Shown in pieces: positions 38,084 to 46,315 of a DNA stretch of 54,247 nucleotides. The notes under the pieces are model-generated. The model saw only the letters and a program-made list of their open reading frames with translations. It ran no database searches and was not told where the DNA came from. How positions within the stretch are numbered: position 1 is the stretch's first letter; every line of letters begins with the position of its first letter. Source of the stretch: Bacteroides sp. CAG:1076 (lineage in GTDB: Bacteria > Bacteroidota > Bacteroidia > Bacteroidales > Bacteroidaceae). Position numbers and translations under genes: made by a program. The DNA lies in the NCBI GenBank assembly GCA_000436795.1, contig HF993204.1, forward strand, positions 31,001 to 85,247. Direction: 5' to 3'.

Positions 38084-39220
38084 ATGAAAAAGATATCTTT
38101 ATTATATACCTTATGTTTGTCATTACTGACTTCCATTTTTGTAGGTTGTAGTGATTGGACAGATATGGAAGCAAAGTCGTTTCCAGAAGAAATAACCTCT
38201 GATGAATATTATGCTGCATTACGTGCCTATAAACAAAGTGAACACTCTGTAGCTTTTGGATGGTTTGGTAACTGGACTGGAGAAGGAGCTTTTATGAAGA
38301 GTTCTTTAGCTGGTATTCCCGATAGTGTAGATATTGTATCTATTTGGGGAAACTGGTCTAATCTTTCTGATGCACAAGTTAAAGATTTACGCTTTTGTCA
38401 GGAAGTAAAAGGTACTCGTTTTACACTGTGCTTTATTATTACTGCTGTAGGTACTCAGATTACTCCTCAAAACGTATACGATACTTGGGAAGAAAAAGGT
38501 TATTCATCTGAGCAGGAAGCTGTAAATGATTTCTGGGGATGGCCTAAAGATGAAAGCGATAAAGAAGCTGTAGAAGCTTCTATTCGTAAATATGCTTCTG
38601 CTATTGTTGATACTATTAATAAGTATGGATATGATGGATTTGATATCGACTATGAACCTTCCTATGGATATAATGGTAACATTGTAGATGATGATAATAA
38701 TATGTTCATATTTGTAGACGAATTAGGTAAGCATTTAGGACCTAAATCGGGTACAGGTAAGTTGTTGTTAATCGACGGAGAACCTCAGACTATTAAGAAC
38801 AGACCGGATATAGGACATTATTTTGATTATTTTGTTATTCAAGCGTACACTTCAGGAGCAAATAGTGATTCAAATTTGGATAGACGTCTGATTTCTGGTG
38901 GAATAGCAGGAAACGGGTTAGTTCAGACTTATGGTGAAGAACTTGGCGAAGAAAGAGTAACGAATATGACCATAATGACTGAAAACTTTGAAGCAGTTGA
39001 TGCAGCCATGAATGGAGGTTATCCATATACAGACCGTTATGGCAATTCCATGATGTCATTGGAAGGTATGGCTCGCTGGCAACCTTCAAATGGTTTCCGT
39101 AAAGGTGGCGTAGGTACTTATCACATGGAAGCTGAATATGGAACCAGCCCTGAATATAAGAATTTGCGTAAAGCTATTCAGATTATGAATCCTTCTTCAC
39201 ATTCATTACTTAAATATTAA
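38084..39220 (+). CDS. GH18 endo-beta-N-acetylglucosaminidase-like lipoprotein
   Basis: A 378-residue lipoprotein (lipobox FVGC, mature start CSDWTD) with a GH18 barrel. The motif DGFDIDYE is intact, with Glu191 as acid/base and Asp189 assisting substrate-mediated catalysis. Near residue 250, YFVIQAYTSG matches the Tyr-containing strand conserved in endo-glycosidases. Size and SusCD neighbours resemble Bacteroides enzymes that cut between the two core GlcNAc residues of N-glycans (for example BT3987) rather than long chitinases. Acidic residues after the cysteine suggest a surface location. The substrate (high-mannose, complex, or non-N-glycan) cannot be decided. Confidence 0.85.
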   Translation: MKKISLLYTLCLSLLTSIFVGCSDWTDMEAKSFPEEITSDEYYAALRAYKQSEHSVAFGWFGNWTGEGAFMKSSLAGIPDSVDIVSIWGNWSNLSDAQVKDLRFCQEVKGTRFTLCFIITAVGTQITPQNVYDTWEEKGYSSEQEAVNDFWGWPKDESDKEAVEASIRKYASAIVDTINKYGYDGFDIDYEPSYGYNGNIVDDDNNMFIFVDELGKHLGPKSGTGKLLLIDGEPQTIKNRPDIGHYFDYFVIQAYTSGANSDSNLDRRLISGGIAGNGLVQTYGEELGEERVTNMTIMTENFEAVDAAMNGGYPYTDRYGNSMMSLEGMARWQPSNGFRKGGVGTYHMEAEYGTSPEYKNLRKAIQIMNPSSHSLLKY

Positions 39221-39227
39221 TTAGATT

Positions 39228-40454
39228 ATGAAACTGAATTATATAAAAACATTCTTTTGCTCAGCGATGATAGCTGGTATGGGAATATTTGCAGCATGTG
39301 ATGATGCAGAATATTCTGTTCTTGATACTCATGCTTATATAAATGAAGCACTTGATGGAACAGGTACAAAAGTAACTGTTCAGGCTACAGGAGAAACCAC
39401 AACTACAATCAATATTCATATGAGTGATGCTGCTTCTGTAGACAGTCATTATAAACTTGTGGTAGATCCTTCTGTATTGGAAACATACAATAAGCAGAAT
39501 GGTACAAGTTACGTAACCATTCCTGAAGGTGAATATGTTTTACCCGAAGATATTGTTATTAAATCAGGAGAATATAATGCTGAAGAAACAACAATAACTT
39601 TGAAAGCTTTTACCAAGGAAATGGTAGATTCGGGAGAAGCTTATGCATTGCCTGTCAGACTGGTTTCGAAAGATGGTAATTATCCTGTCATGGATAATAC
39701 CGGATCTTATGTGATATTAGCTGAAAATATTATTCAGTTCTCAGCTCCTCAGTTCTATGGAGGTGCTAAGTTGTCTTCACCGGAATATGCTTCAGACCCG
39801 AAGAGTTATTCTCAATATACTGTAGAAGCACGTTTCCAGATTAGTGATACTAATAACCGTAACCGTGCCGTATTTACTACCAGTGATGGAGAAGCTGGCG
39901 GAGGTAGTCTGTTATTACGTTTTGAAGACCCTCAGTCTGCCAATAATGATCATCCTGCTCACTCATTGGTTCAGATTCAGTTGAATGGTTCATATGTGAA
40001 TCCAACCAACCATTTTGATGTAAATAAATGGCAGCATATAGCTGTGACTTTCGATGGAACTACTTATCGTATCTATGTAAATGGTGTTGAAAGTGGTAAG
40101 TTGGAAGGTGGAAAACCTTGTTTGAAATTCAAAGGCATTGGTTGGTTTACTGATGGAGATGGAAATCAGTCAGGTTGGTGGAATGGCTGTAAGATTTTGG
40201 TAAGCCAGATACGTATCTGGTCTGTAGCCCGCAATGCAGCTCAGATTCAGAACAGTATGACACAGGTAAGTCCGAAAGCTACCGGATTGGAAGCATACTG
40301 GCGTATGGACGAAGGTACAACCGAACAAAGAAGCGATGGTACTTATACTGTATTTAAAGATGTAACAGAACATGGTTATACATTGGAAACCAAGCAAAAT
40401 GTTACTTGGGTAGATGGTATCTTATCTACTGATACAGCAACTCCTTGGAAATAA
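39228..40454 (+). CDS. DUF1735-LamG surface glycan-binding lipoprotein
   Basis: A 408-residue lipoprotein (lipobox FAAC, mature start CDDAEY). Residues 30-150 form a DUF1735-type beta domain (the pattern LETYNKQNGTSYVTIPEGEY is characteristic), and residues 165-400 a LamG/concanavalin-like domain (WQHIAVTFDGTTYRIYVNG, IRIWSVARNAAQIQ, AYWRMDEG). No catalytic residues are recognised, so it is probably a carbohydrate-binding protein of the outer surface, comparable in domain layout to SGBPs beside BT3987. It is 7 bases after the GH18 gene; a hairpin follows before the next gene. Confidence 0.85.
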   Translation: MKLNYIKTFFCSAMIAGMGIFAACDDAEYSVLDTHAYINEALDGTGTKVTVQATGETTTTINIHMSDAASVDSHYKLVVDPSVLETYNKQNGTSYVTIPEGEYVLPEDIVIKSGEYNAEETTITLKAFTKEMVDSGEAYALPVRLVSKDGNYPVMDNTGSYVILAENIIQFSAPQFYGGAKLSSPEYASDPKSYSQYTVEARFQISDTNNRNRAVFTTSDGEAGGGSLLLRFEDPQSANNDHPAHSLVQIQLNGSYVNPTNHFDVNKWQHIAVTFDGTTYRIYVNGVESGKLEGGKPCLKFKGIGWFTDGDGNQSGWWNGCKILVSQIRIWSVARNAAQIQNSMTQVSPKATGLEAYWRMDEGTTEQRSDGTYTVFKDVTEHGYTLETKQNVTWVDGILSTDTATPWK

Positions 40455-40470
40455 ATAATTTTAATAATAA

Positions 40471-40499
40471 TTCACCTCTCTGTCTTTCAGAGAGGTGAA
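40471..40499 (+). terminator. Intra-operon hairpin
   Basis: Perfect 11-bp arms (40471-40481 and 40489-40499) with a 7-base loop, no T-run after. It lies between two genes of the same PUL, so partial termination or mRNA processing is more likely than a full stop. Confidence 0.6.
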
Positions 40500-40518
40500 T
40501 GAAATAAAGACTAATAGT

Positions 40519-41463
40519 ATGAAAAAGTTTTTTCATTATATATTAATGGCCGCCTTGATAGGTGGAACTATTCCTTTTACATCATGTAATGATGATGATG
40601 AAAACCAACTGAATGAATGGAATATGGCATATGTTTCTTTGTTACCCGTAGATTATTTGAAACCTATGCCTACCTTTACATTGGATCATTTTACAGGAAA
40701 AGGTATCGAAGGTGCTGTAGCAATGGATGTAATGGCAACTTTACAGAAACCGCTTGATCATGATGTGACAGTAGATCTAAGTGCTACATGTGAAGGCATT
40801 AGTGCTGATAAAATAACTATGTCTTCAAATAAAGCTGTAATAAAAGCAGGAACGACTCAATCAGAAGCTATTTCTGTAGCTATAACCGATTGGTCTGATA
40901 TTGTTTCCGTTTCAGATGCAGCGGAGTATAGTTTGAATATTGACGTCACAGGCATTGAGCCGGCTAACTCAGATGTCGCTCTTTCAGAATTACATAAATC
41001 ACTTTCTATCAAATTTCAAAAGAAAGCAGAAAGAGAGGAAGATTTGTTGTTCTTTGGAAAAACTCCAGAAAATAGTACTTTAAATACAGATCCTACGAAC
41101 TGGACATTTACTTTTATGGATGGAGTAGAAAACCAAACCTCTAATAGTGTAATAGGTAACGGTGGAGGAGATGTCGCAACCAATGGTAAGCCTTTCTGGC
41201 TGACTGTTGACTTTAAGGAAGTGAAGAATATTACGGGTATACAGACTTCTCATTGGGGAGGTAGTTTCTGTCCTACTAAAGTTGAAATCTTTACTTCTGA
41301 AAATGGAACTTCCTGGAAGTCTATGGGACAGGTCGGTACATCGGGTGCTTATCAAAATATTGCATTTAAGTATACTGTGGCTACTCGTTATTTGAAATAT
41401 GAGATGATTTCTGTTCCGTCGCGAGTAGATATTACTCATTTCTATATTTATACTGCGAATTAA
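40519..41463 (+). CDS. DUF1735-discoidin surface glycan-binding lipoprotein
   Basis: A 314-residue lipoprotein (lipobox TSC, mature start CNDDDEN, a strong acidic export-signal match). The N-terminal part (30-170) is a DUF1735-like beta domain (VTVDLSATCEGISADKITM, VIKAGTTQSEAISVAI); the C-terminal 130 residues form an F5/8 type C (discoidin) module (FWLTVDFKEVKNITGIQTSH, VEIFTSENGTSWKSMG, RYLKYEM). Probably a non-catalytic surface glycan-binding protein. The start at 40519 follows the hairpin; the in-frame ATG at 40495 lies within it and is less likely. A terminator follows the gene. Confidence 0.83.
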   Translation: MKKFFHYILMAALIGGTIPFTSCNDDDENQLNEWNMAYVSLLPVDYLKPMPTFTLDHFTGKGIEGAVAMDVMATLQKPLDHDVTVDLSATCEGISADKITMSSNKAVIKAGTTQSEAISVAITDWSDIVSVSDAAEYSLNIDVTGIEPANSDVALSELHKSLSIKFQKKAEREEDLLFFGKTPENSTLNTDPTNWTFTFMDGVENQTSNSVIGNGGGDVATNGKPFWLTVDFKEVKNITGIQTSHWGGSFCPTKVEIFTSENGTSWKSMGQVGTSGAYQNIAFKYTVATRYLKYEMISVPSRVDITHFYIYTAN

Positions 41464-41500
41464 TTGTGTAACTAATTTATTTTAGGTTATATATTAAGTT

Positions 41501-41551
41501 ATTAAGAGCAGACTTTTTATGTTTCATATAGAGTTTGCTCTTAATTTTTTA
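41501..41551 (+). terminator. Terminator between the discoidin protein and GH20 copy C
   Basis: Arms attaagagca (41501-41510) and tgctcttaat (41536-41545) are perfect complements and are followed by T-rich sequence. GH20 copy C may therefore be only partly co-transcribed. The hairpin overlaps the alternative start at 41519, favouring 41564. Confidence 0.65.
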
Positions 41552-41563
41552 GCAAATATCTGT

Positions 41564-43891
41564 ATGAGGAAGAATGTTGTAACAGTAATCATGCTGCTGG
41601 CATTAGGAAGTGTTTTTTATGCATGTACAAAAGATAATGCTGTACAAGCTAATTTTGATGTCATTCCGTTGCCGCAAGAAATACAAACTACTGCTGTTGG
41701 TGATTTTGTTTTGAACAACAATACCGTTATTGTATATCCAGCAGGTGATGATACGATGAAACGTAATGCTGAATTTTTGGCTGGATATATCAAAGAACAG
41801 ACGGGGAAGGAGTTAGAAGTGACAGATAAGTCCGTCGATAGGAATGCGATTGTTTTGTCACTTGGGCTGGACAATGCTAATAAGGAAGCATATCATCTGG
41901 AGGTTACTAAACAGCAGATTACTATTACAGGGGCAACGGAAGCCGGAGTCTTTTATGGTATTCAGACATTGCGTAAGACTATGCCTGTTGCAGAGGGTGA
42001 TGTACTTTTTCCTTCTACTGTTGTAAACGATTATCCTCGCTTTTCTTATCGTGGAGTACATCTGGATGTTTCTCGTCATTTCTTTCCGGCAGATTCTATC
42101 AAACGTTTTATAGATATGCTTGCCTTACATAATATCAATCGGTTCCATTGGCATCTTACGGATGATCAGGGTTGGAGAATTGAAATAAAGAAACGTCCGG
42201 AACTTACGACCATTGGCTCCAAACGTGCAGGAACGGTTATCGCTCGTAATTCAGGAGAATATGATAATGTAGAATATGGAGGTTTCTATACTCAGGAGGA
42301 GGCACGTGACATTGTAAAATATGCCCAAGAACGGTTTATTACAGTTGTGCCTGAAATTGATTTGCCCGGACATATGCAGGCAGCATTGGCAGCCTATCCT
42401 TATCTGGGATGTACGGGCGGACCATATGAAGTCTGGAAGCAGTGGGGAATTTCCGACGATGTATTGTGTGCCGGAAACGATGAAACTCTTAAATTCATCG
42501 AAGATGTTTTAGGAGAAATAGTAGATATTTTCCCTTCTGAGTATATACATGTAGGTGGGGATGAATGTCCTAAAGTACGTTGGCAGAAATGTCCGAAATG
42601 TCAGGCTCGTATTAAGGCTTTGGGAATTAAAGCAGATGACAAGCATACAGCCGAGCAGAAATTGCAGTCCTACATTATTGGATATGCGGAGAAATTCTTG
42701 AACAGTAAAGGACGGAAAATAATAGGTTGGGACGAAATTTTGGAAGGAGAACTAAGTCCTACCGCAACAGTTATGTCGTGGAGAGGGAGTGAAGGAGGTA
42801 TTGAAGCTGCCAAGCTGGGTAATGATGCCATTATGACTCCTGCTTCTCATTTGTATTTCGATTATTATCAGACAATAGATACAGAAAATGAGCCTTTAGC
42901 TATCGGTGGTTATGTATCTGTAGAAAGAGTTTATAGCTATGAACCGGTCGATCAAAGTCTGACAACAGACGAAGCTAAGCATATTATTGGTGTTCAGGCT
43001 AATTTGTGGACGGAATATATTCCTACCTATAGCCAGTTGGAGTATATGGAACTGCCTCGTTTGGCTGCATTGTCTGAAGTTCAGTGGACGTTGCCGGCGA
43101 AAAAGAATTATGATAACTTCTTGCAGCGTTTGCCTCAGTTAATATCAATTTATGACCTGAAGGGATATAATTATGCAAAGCATGTTTTTAACGTCAAGGC
43201 AGAATATATTACCGATTACGTAGACAATTCAATAAAGGTTGTATTGTCTGCAATTGGCAATTCACCGATTTATTATACACTCGATGGTAGTGAACCTACA
43301 GCGAAATCGCAACAATATAGTGATACACTTTCGTTAAAAGAAAGTTGTGTCTTGAAAGCTATCACTATCCGCAATAATAAAAAGAGTGATGTTCTTACCG
43401 AAAAAATCGATTTCAATAAAGCTACTGCCAAACCTTTGACTTTGTTGCAACCAATCAATGAAAAATATAAATTCAATGGCGAATATACATTAGTAGATGG
43501 ACTGAGTGGAACACCCAACTACAGAACAGGACGGTGGATTGCATTTTATAAAAATGATATGGAAGCGGTCGTTGACCTAAAGCAGGAAACTTCCATTCAT
43601 AAAGCATGGGTACGGACTTATGTTGAGATAGGAGAAGAAATTTTGGATGTAAGAAGCATTTCTGTATTGGCATCCGACGATGGTAAAACTTTTAAGGAAT
43701 TGAAAACGGAAGATTTTCCTCCTGTTACTTCTAAAGATAAAAATGGTATTTATACCCATGAATTGGAGTTTAACTCTGTAAATACTCGTTATGTTAAGAT
43801 TATTGCTAAACCGGAATATAAAATCCCTGCATGGCATTGGGGTAACGGACGACCTGCATTCATTTTTGTTGATGAAATAGGTATCGAGTAA
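41564..43891 (+). CDS. GH20 beta-N-acetylhexosaminidase, lipoprotein (copy C)
   Basis: A 775-residue lipoprotein (lipobox FYAC, mature start CTKDNA) with the same order of parts as copy A: GH20b domain, catalytic barrel with Asp333-Glu334 (GGDECPKVRW), chitobiase-C-like module (IYYTLDGSEPT) and a discoidin-like end (AWHWGNGRPAFIFVDEIG). Unlike copy A it keeps Asp390 (GWDEIL) and Arg407 (MSWRGS). The two are clearly paralogues, with identical runs such as CPKCQARIKALG. The start at 41564 gives the correct signal peptide. A double hairpin terminator follows. It is predicted to be a periplasmic exo-hexosaminidase; GlcNAc versus GalNAc preference is unknown. Confidence 0.92.
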   Translation: MRKNVVTVIMLLALGSVFYACTKDNAVQANFDVIPLPQEIQTTAVGDFVLNNNTVIVYPAGDDTMKRNAEFLAGYIKEQTGKELEVTDKSVDRNAIVLSLGLDNANKEAYHLEVTKQQITITGATEAGVFYGIQTLRKTMPVAEGDVLFPSTVVNDYPRFSYRGVHLDVSRHFFPADSIKRFIDMLALHNINRFHWHLTDDQGWRIEIKKRPELTTIGSKRAGTVIARNSGEYDNVEYGGFYTQEEARDIVKYAQERFITVVPEIDLPGHMQAALAAYPYLGCTGGPYEVWKQWGISDDVLCAGNDETLKFIEDVLGEIVDIFPSEYIHVGGDECPKVRWQKCPKCQARIKALGIKADDKHTAEQKLQSYIIGYAEKFLNSKGRKIIGWDEILEGELSPTATVMSWRGSEGGIEAAKLGNDAIMTPASHLYFDYYQTIDTENEPLAIGGYVSVERVYSYEPVDQSLTTDEAKHIIGVQANLWTEYIPTYSQLEYMELPRLAALSEVQWTLPAKKNYDNFLQRLPQLISIYDLKGYNYAKHVFNVKAEYITDYVDNSIKVVLSAIGNSPIYYTLDGSEPTAKSQQYSDTLSLKESCVLKAITIRNNKKSDVLTEKIDFNKATAKPLTLLQPINEKYKFNGEYTLVDGLSGTPNYRTGRWIAFYKNDMEAVVDLKQETSIHKAWVRTYVEIGEEILDVRSISVLASDDGKTFKELKTEDFPPVTSKDKNGIYTHELEFNSVNTRYVKIIAKPEYKIPAWHWGNGRPAFIFVDEIGIE

Positions 43892-43937
43892 ACCGGCAAA
43901 GCATACGTAGGTATTGGGAATTTTTTAGGTAAAGTAA

Positions 43938-44036
43938 GGCATTTTATTGAATGTGGAATTTGAAAAATGCCGGGTCGTTTATGAAACGTTCATTTTGTGC
44001 TGAAAGCATGAAGTAACTTCGTAAACGACCTTTTTT
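43938..44036 (+). terminator. Double hairpin terminator of the glycan locus
   Basis: First stem ggcatttt/aaaatgcc (43938-43945, 43964-43971); second stem ggtcgttta/taaacgacc (43973-43981, 44022-44030) followed by a T-run. The second is the stronger terminator candidate. Confidence 0.75.
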
Positions 44037-44124
44037 ATTATCATATCTTTTTAAAAGACAGGGCGTATGTACTTTTATCGTATGTTCTTATGTACTTTCC
44101 GTGGAAAATAAGACATTAAAAAGC

Positions 44125-44153
44125 TTGCCGATAAGTATAATTCCGTAACTTTG
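44125..44153 (+). promoter_or_regulatory. Promoter of the permease-Sel1 operon
   Basis: TTG (44125-44127), 18 bases, TAACTTTG (44146-44153). It overlaps the alternative upstream start (44151), so translation most likely begins at 44205. Confidence 0.6.
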
Positions 44154-44204
44154 CTCCCGATCGGACAGTCTGTTTGTCATAATTTTAAAAAGAAAATTTG
44201 TAGT

Positions 44205-45221
44205 ATGAAAGAGCAATATTGGAAATATTCCTTAGTTATTTTAATCATCGGATTAGGAATTTTGTTGTTTCGTCAGGCACAGCCATTTATGAATGGTATA
44301 TTAGGAGGATTCACTTTATATCTGTTATTGCGTAATTTTTCGAATTGGCTTCAGAGCAAGATAAAGCCACTTCTGGCAGTCTGGATTATCACAATCGGAG
44401 TTACTCTCTTTATCCTGATTCCGTTGTCGCTGTTCAGTTGGGCAATTGTGAGCCAAATTTCGGGAATGCATTTTGATACTCAGTCGATCATTCAACCTGC
44501 ACGCCAGGTTATTGATGTGATAGAGGAACGCACCGGATTCGATTTGCTGTCAGAGCAAAGCTTGTCGTTTATGGTAGCGCAGGCATCTTCTATCGGACAA
44601 AAGATAATGACTGGCGTAAGCGATTTGGTTGTCAATCTCGCGGTTGCCATTATGCTTTTGTTTTTTATGTTGTGGGAAGGCAAGAAAATGGAGCATTATG
44701 TATCGACCATTATGCCTTTTACTGAAACAAATAAGCGTGAAGTACTTAATAAAATCCAGTTGATGGTACGGTCGAATGCTATAGGTATTCCGTTGCTGGC
44801 TGTTATACAGGGTATTATTTCTTTAGGAGGATATTGGCTGTGTGATGCTCCCAATCCGTATCTGACTGCATTGCTTACAGCATTTGCTTCGATTATACCA
44901 TTGGTGGGTACTGCATTGATTTGGGTTCCGGTATCTGTTTACTTCCTGATAATGGGTGAATGGGTAAACGCGCTTATCCTGTTGGGATATGGAGGTATTA
45001 TTATTTCTCAGTGTGATAACTTGATTCGCTTTATTCTTCAGAAGAAAATGGCTAACATTCATCCATTGATTACGATATTCGGTGTTGTGGCCGGACTGCC
45101 GATTTTTGGATTCATGGGAATCATTTTTGGACCTTTGCTGGTGTCATTGTTCCTGTTGTTTCTTGACATGTTTAGAAAGGAATATCTGTTGGATGGTACA
45201 GAAGAGGGAGAGAAGGCATGA
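44205..45221 (+). CDS. AI-2E/PerM family membrane protein
   Basis: A 338-residue protein with about seven or eight membrane segments in the typical PerM arrangement: paired helices at the N-terminus (residues 8-45 and 55-85), a soluble stretch (90-140) and a C-terminal bundle with the conserved signature HPLITIFGVVAGLPIFGFMG. Members have been proposed to export autoinducer-2 or act in sodium/proton or lipid-linked transport; no function is established here. Its stop overlaps the start of the Sel1-repeat gene by 4 bases (ATGA), so the two are translationally coupled. Confidence 0.85.
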   Translation: MKEQYWKYSLVILIIGLGILLFRQAQPFMNGILGGFTLYLLLRNFSNWLQSKIKPLLAVWIITIGVTLFILIPLSLFSWAIVSQISGMHFDTQSIIQPARQVIDVIEERTGFDLLSEQSLSFMVAQASSIGQKIMTGVSDLVVNLAVAIMLLFFMLWEGKKMEHYVSTIMPFTETNKREVLNKIQLMVRSNAIGIPLLAVIQGIISLGGYWLCDAPNPYLTALLTAFASIIPLVGTALIWVPVSVYFLIMGEWVNALILLGYGGIIISQCDNLIRFILQKKMANIHPLITIFGVVAGLPIFGFMGIIFGPLLVSLFLLFLDMFRKEYLLDGTEEGEKA

Positions 45222-46315
45222 AATCAGTATATATACATTCATCGGCCAGGCTAAATTTGGATGTCTTTTTGCGTGAACTGGATGTTCCTTTTCAATTTGA
45301 ATTTGAAGGTTACGACGGAGAACGCAGCTATTATTATTTCACTCGTCCGGAAATCTCAACAACTATGTTTGTCATAGCAGAGGGGCCGGATGAATATGAA
45401 GTCATGATAGACGGACTGGCTTCCTATAACGATTATAAGTTCTTTCCATACCTGATAGACTGTTTGAGTCAGCATCTTAACCATAAGAACTTGACATTTC
45501 CCGATGCTGCGGACCAAACAGTATATCGTGTATACGATGAAGCATGGATTGAAGATGCCATTGGAGAAGAAATAGCAATGCTGAAATCGGCATTGTCTGT
45601 GTTTCCACGTTATTATGTAGGCCTTCCATTGGAAGGAACCCCTTATTTGTCATTGGATTTATTGGCGCAATATGGAGTGAATCTTCATTCTTCCACTCCG
45701 CGCATTTACGGCTATGTACAGTATATCATGCGGAAAGGGCTACTTCCACAAGCAACTGAAGCGGAACTGGAAGAAGACCATCGACGGGAAGAGCTGGAAA
45801 CCGAAGTCGATGTTCCTCAGCATGTTTCCATTGGACGAGTTAAGTCCTGGCAGATAGACGGGGCCGAAACCTGGGAAAGCTATTCGCGTGAAGATACAGA
45901 AATGCTGGTGGCTCTCGGTGAAAGTTATCAGGCTGGAGCGGATGTAGCGGGAGTCGTGCTGAACGATTTAGGAACTATCTATCAGGAAGGTATCGGCGTA
46001 GAACGTGACGGACTGAAAGCCGAGTACTGGTTCAAGCAGGCTTATCTTCAGGGAGATCATTTATATGCCCCTACAAATTTGGGAGATTTATACCGAAAGG
46101 GTTGCGGAGCCTTACCCATATCCCTTCCTTTGGCTTTCGAAGCATATAAAAAGTCGGAAGATATCTATGCTCTTTATCGCATCGGACAAGCTTATGAGGA
46201 AGGATGGACCGGTGCACCGGACAGGGAGAAGGCGTTATACTGGTATCGGAAAGCTGCCGAGAAGAAACATCACTTGGCAGTTCGTAGGCTCGAAGAGTTG
46301 AGCAGCCAGGCCTGA
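45218..46315 (+). CDS. Sel1/TPR-repeat protein with unassigned N-terminal domain
   Basis: A 365-residue, probably cytoplasmic protein (no signal peptide). Residues 1-200 are an alpha/beta region I do not recognise. Residues 225-360 contain three to four Sel1-like repeats (NDLGTIYQEGIGVERDGLKA, YRIGQAYEEGWTGAPDREKA, LYWYRKAAEKKHH), which usually serve protein-protein contacts. Coupling to the permease by a 4-base overlap suggests a joint role. Its last 46 bases overlap the convergent MATE gene. Confidence 0.8.
   Translation: MKSVYIHSSARLNLDVFLRELDVPFQFEFEGYDGERSYYYFTRPEISTTMFVIAEGPDEYEVMIDGLASYNDYKFFPYLIDCLSQHLNHKNLTFPDAADQTVYRVYDEAWIEDAIGEEIAMLKSALSVFPRYYVGLPLEGTPYLSLDLLAQYGVNLHSSTPRIYGYVQYIMRKGLLPQATEAELEEDHRREELETEVDVPQHVSIGRVKSWQIDGAETWESYSREDTEMLVALGESYQAGADVAGVVLNDLGTIYQEGIGVERDGLKAEYWFKQAYLQGDHLYAPTNLGDLYRKGCGALPISLPLAFEAYKKSEDIYALYRIGQAYEEGWTGAPDREKALYWYRKAAEKKHHLAVRRLEELSSQA

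Larger units (their letters stand above)
43892..44204. other. Intergenic region between GH20 copy C and the permease gene
   Basis: The 313 bases hold two consecutive hairpins (43938-43971 and 43973-44030) and the promoter at 44125-44153. Between about 44040 and 44120 there is a loose tatgtac repeat but nothing interpretable. Confidence 0.55.

Noticed and set aside
44073..44102. Tatgtac repeats near 44075-44100 as a fourth TTGTAC locus
   Set aside because: The core differs (no ttgtac, no flanking palindrome) and the spacing is 23, not 21 bp.
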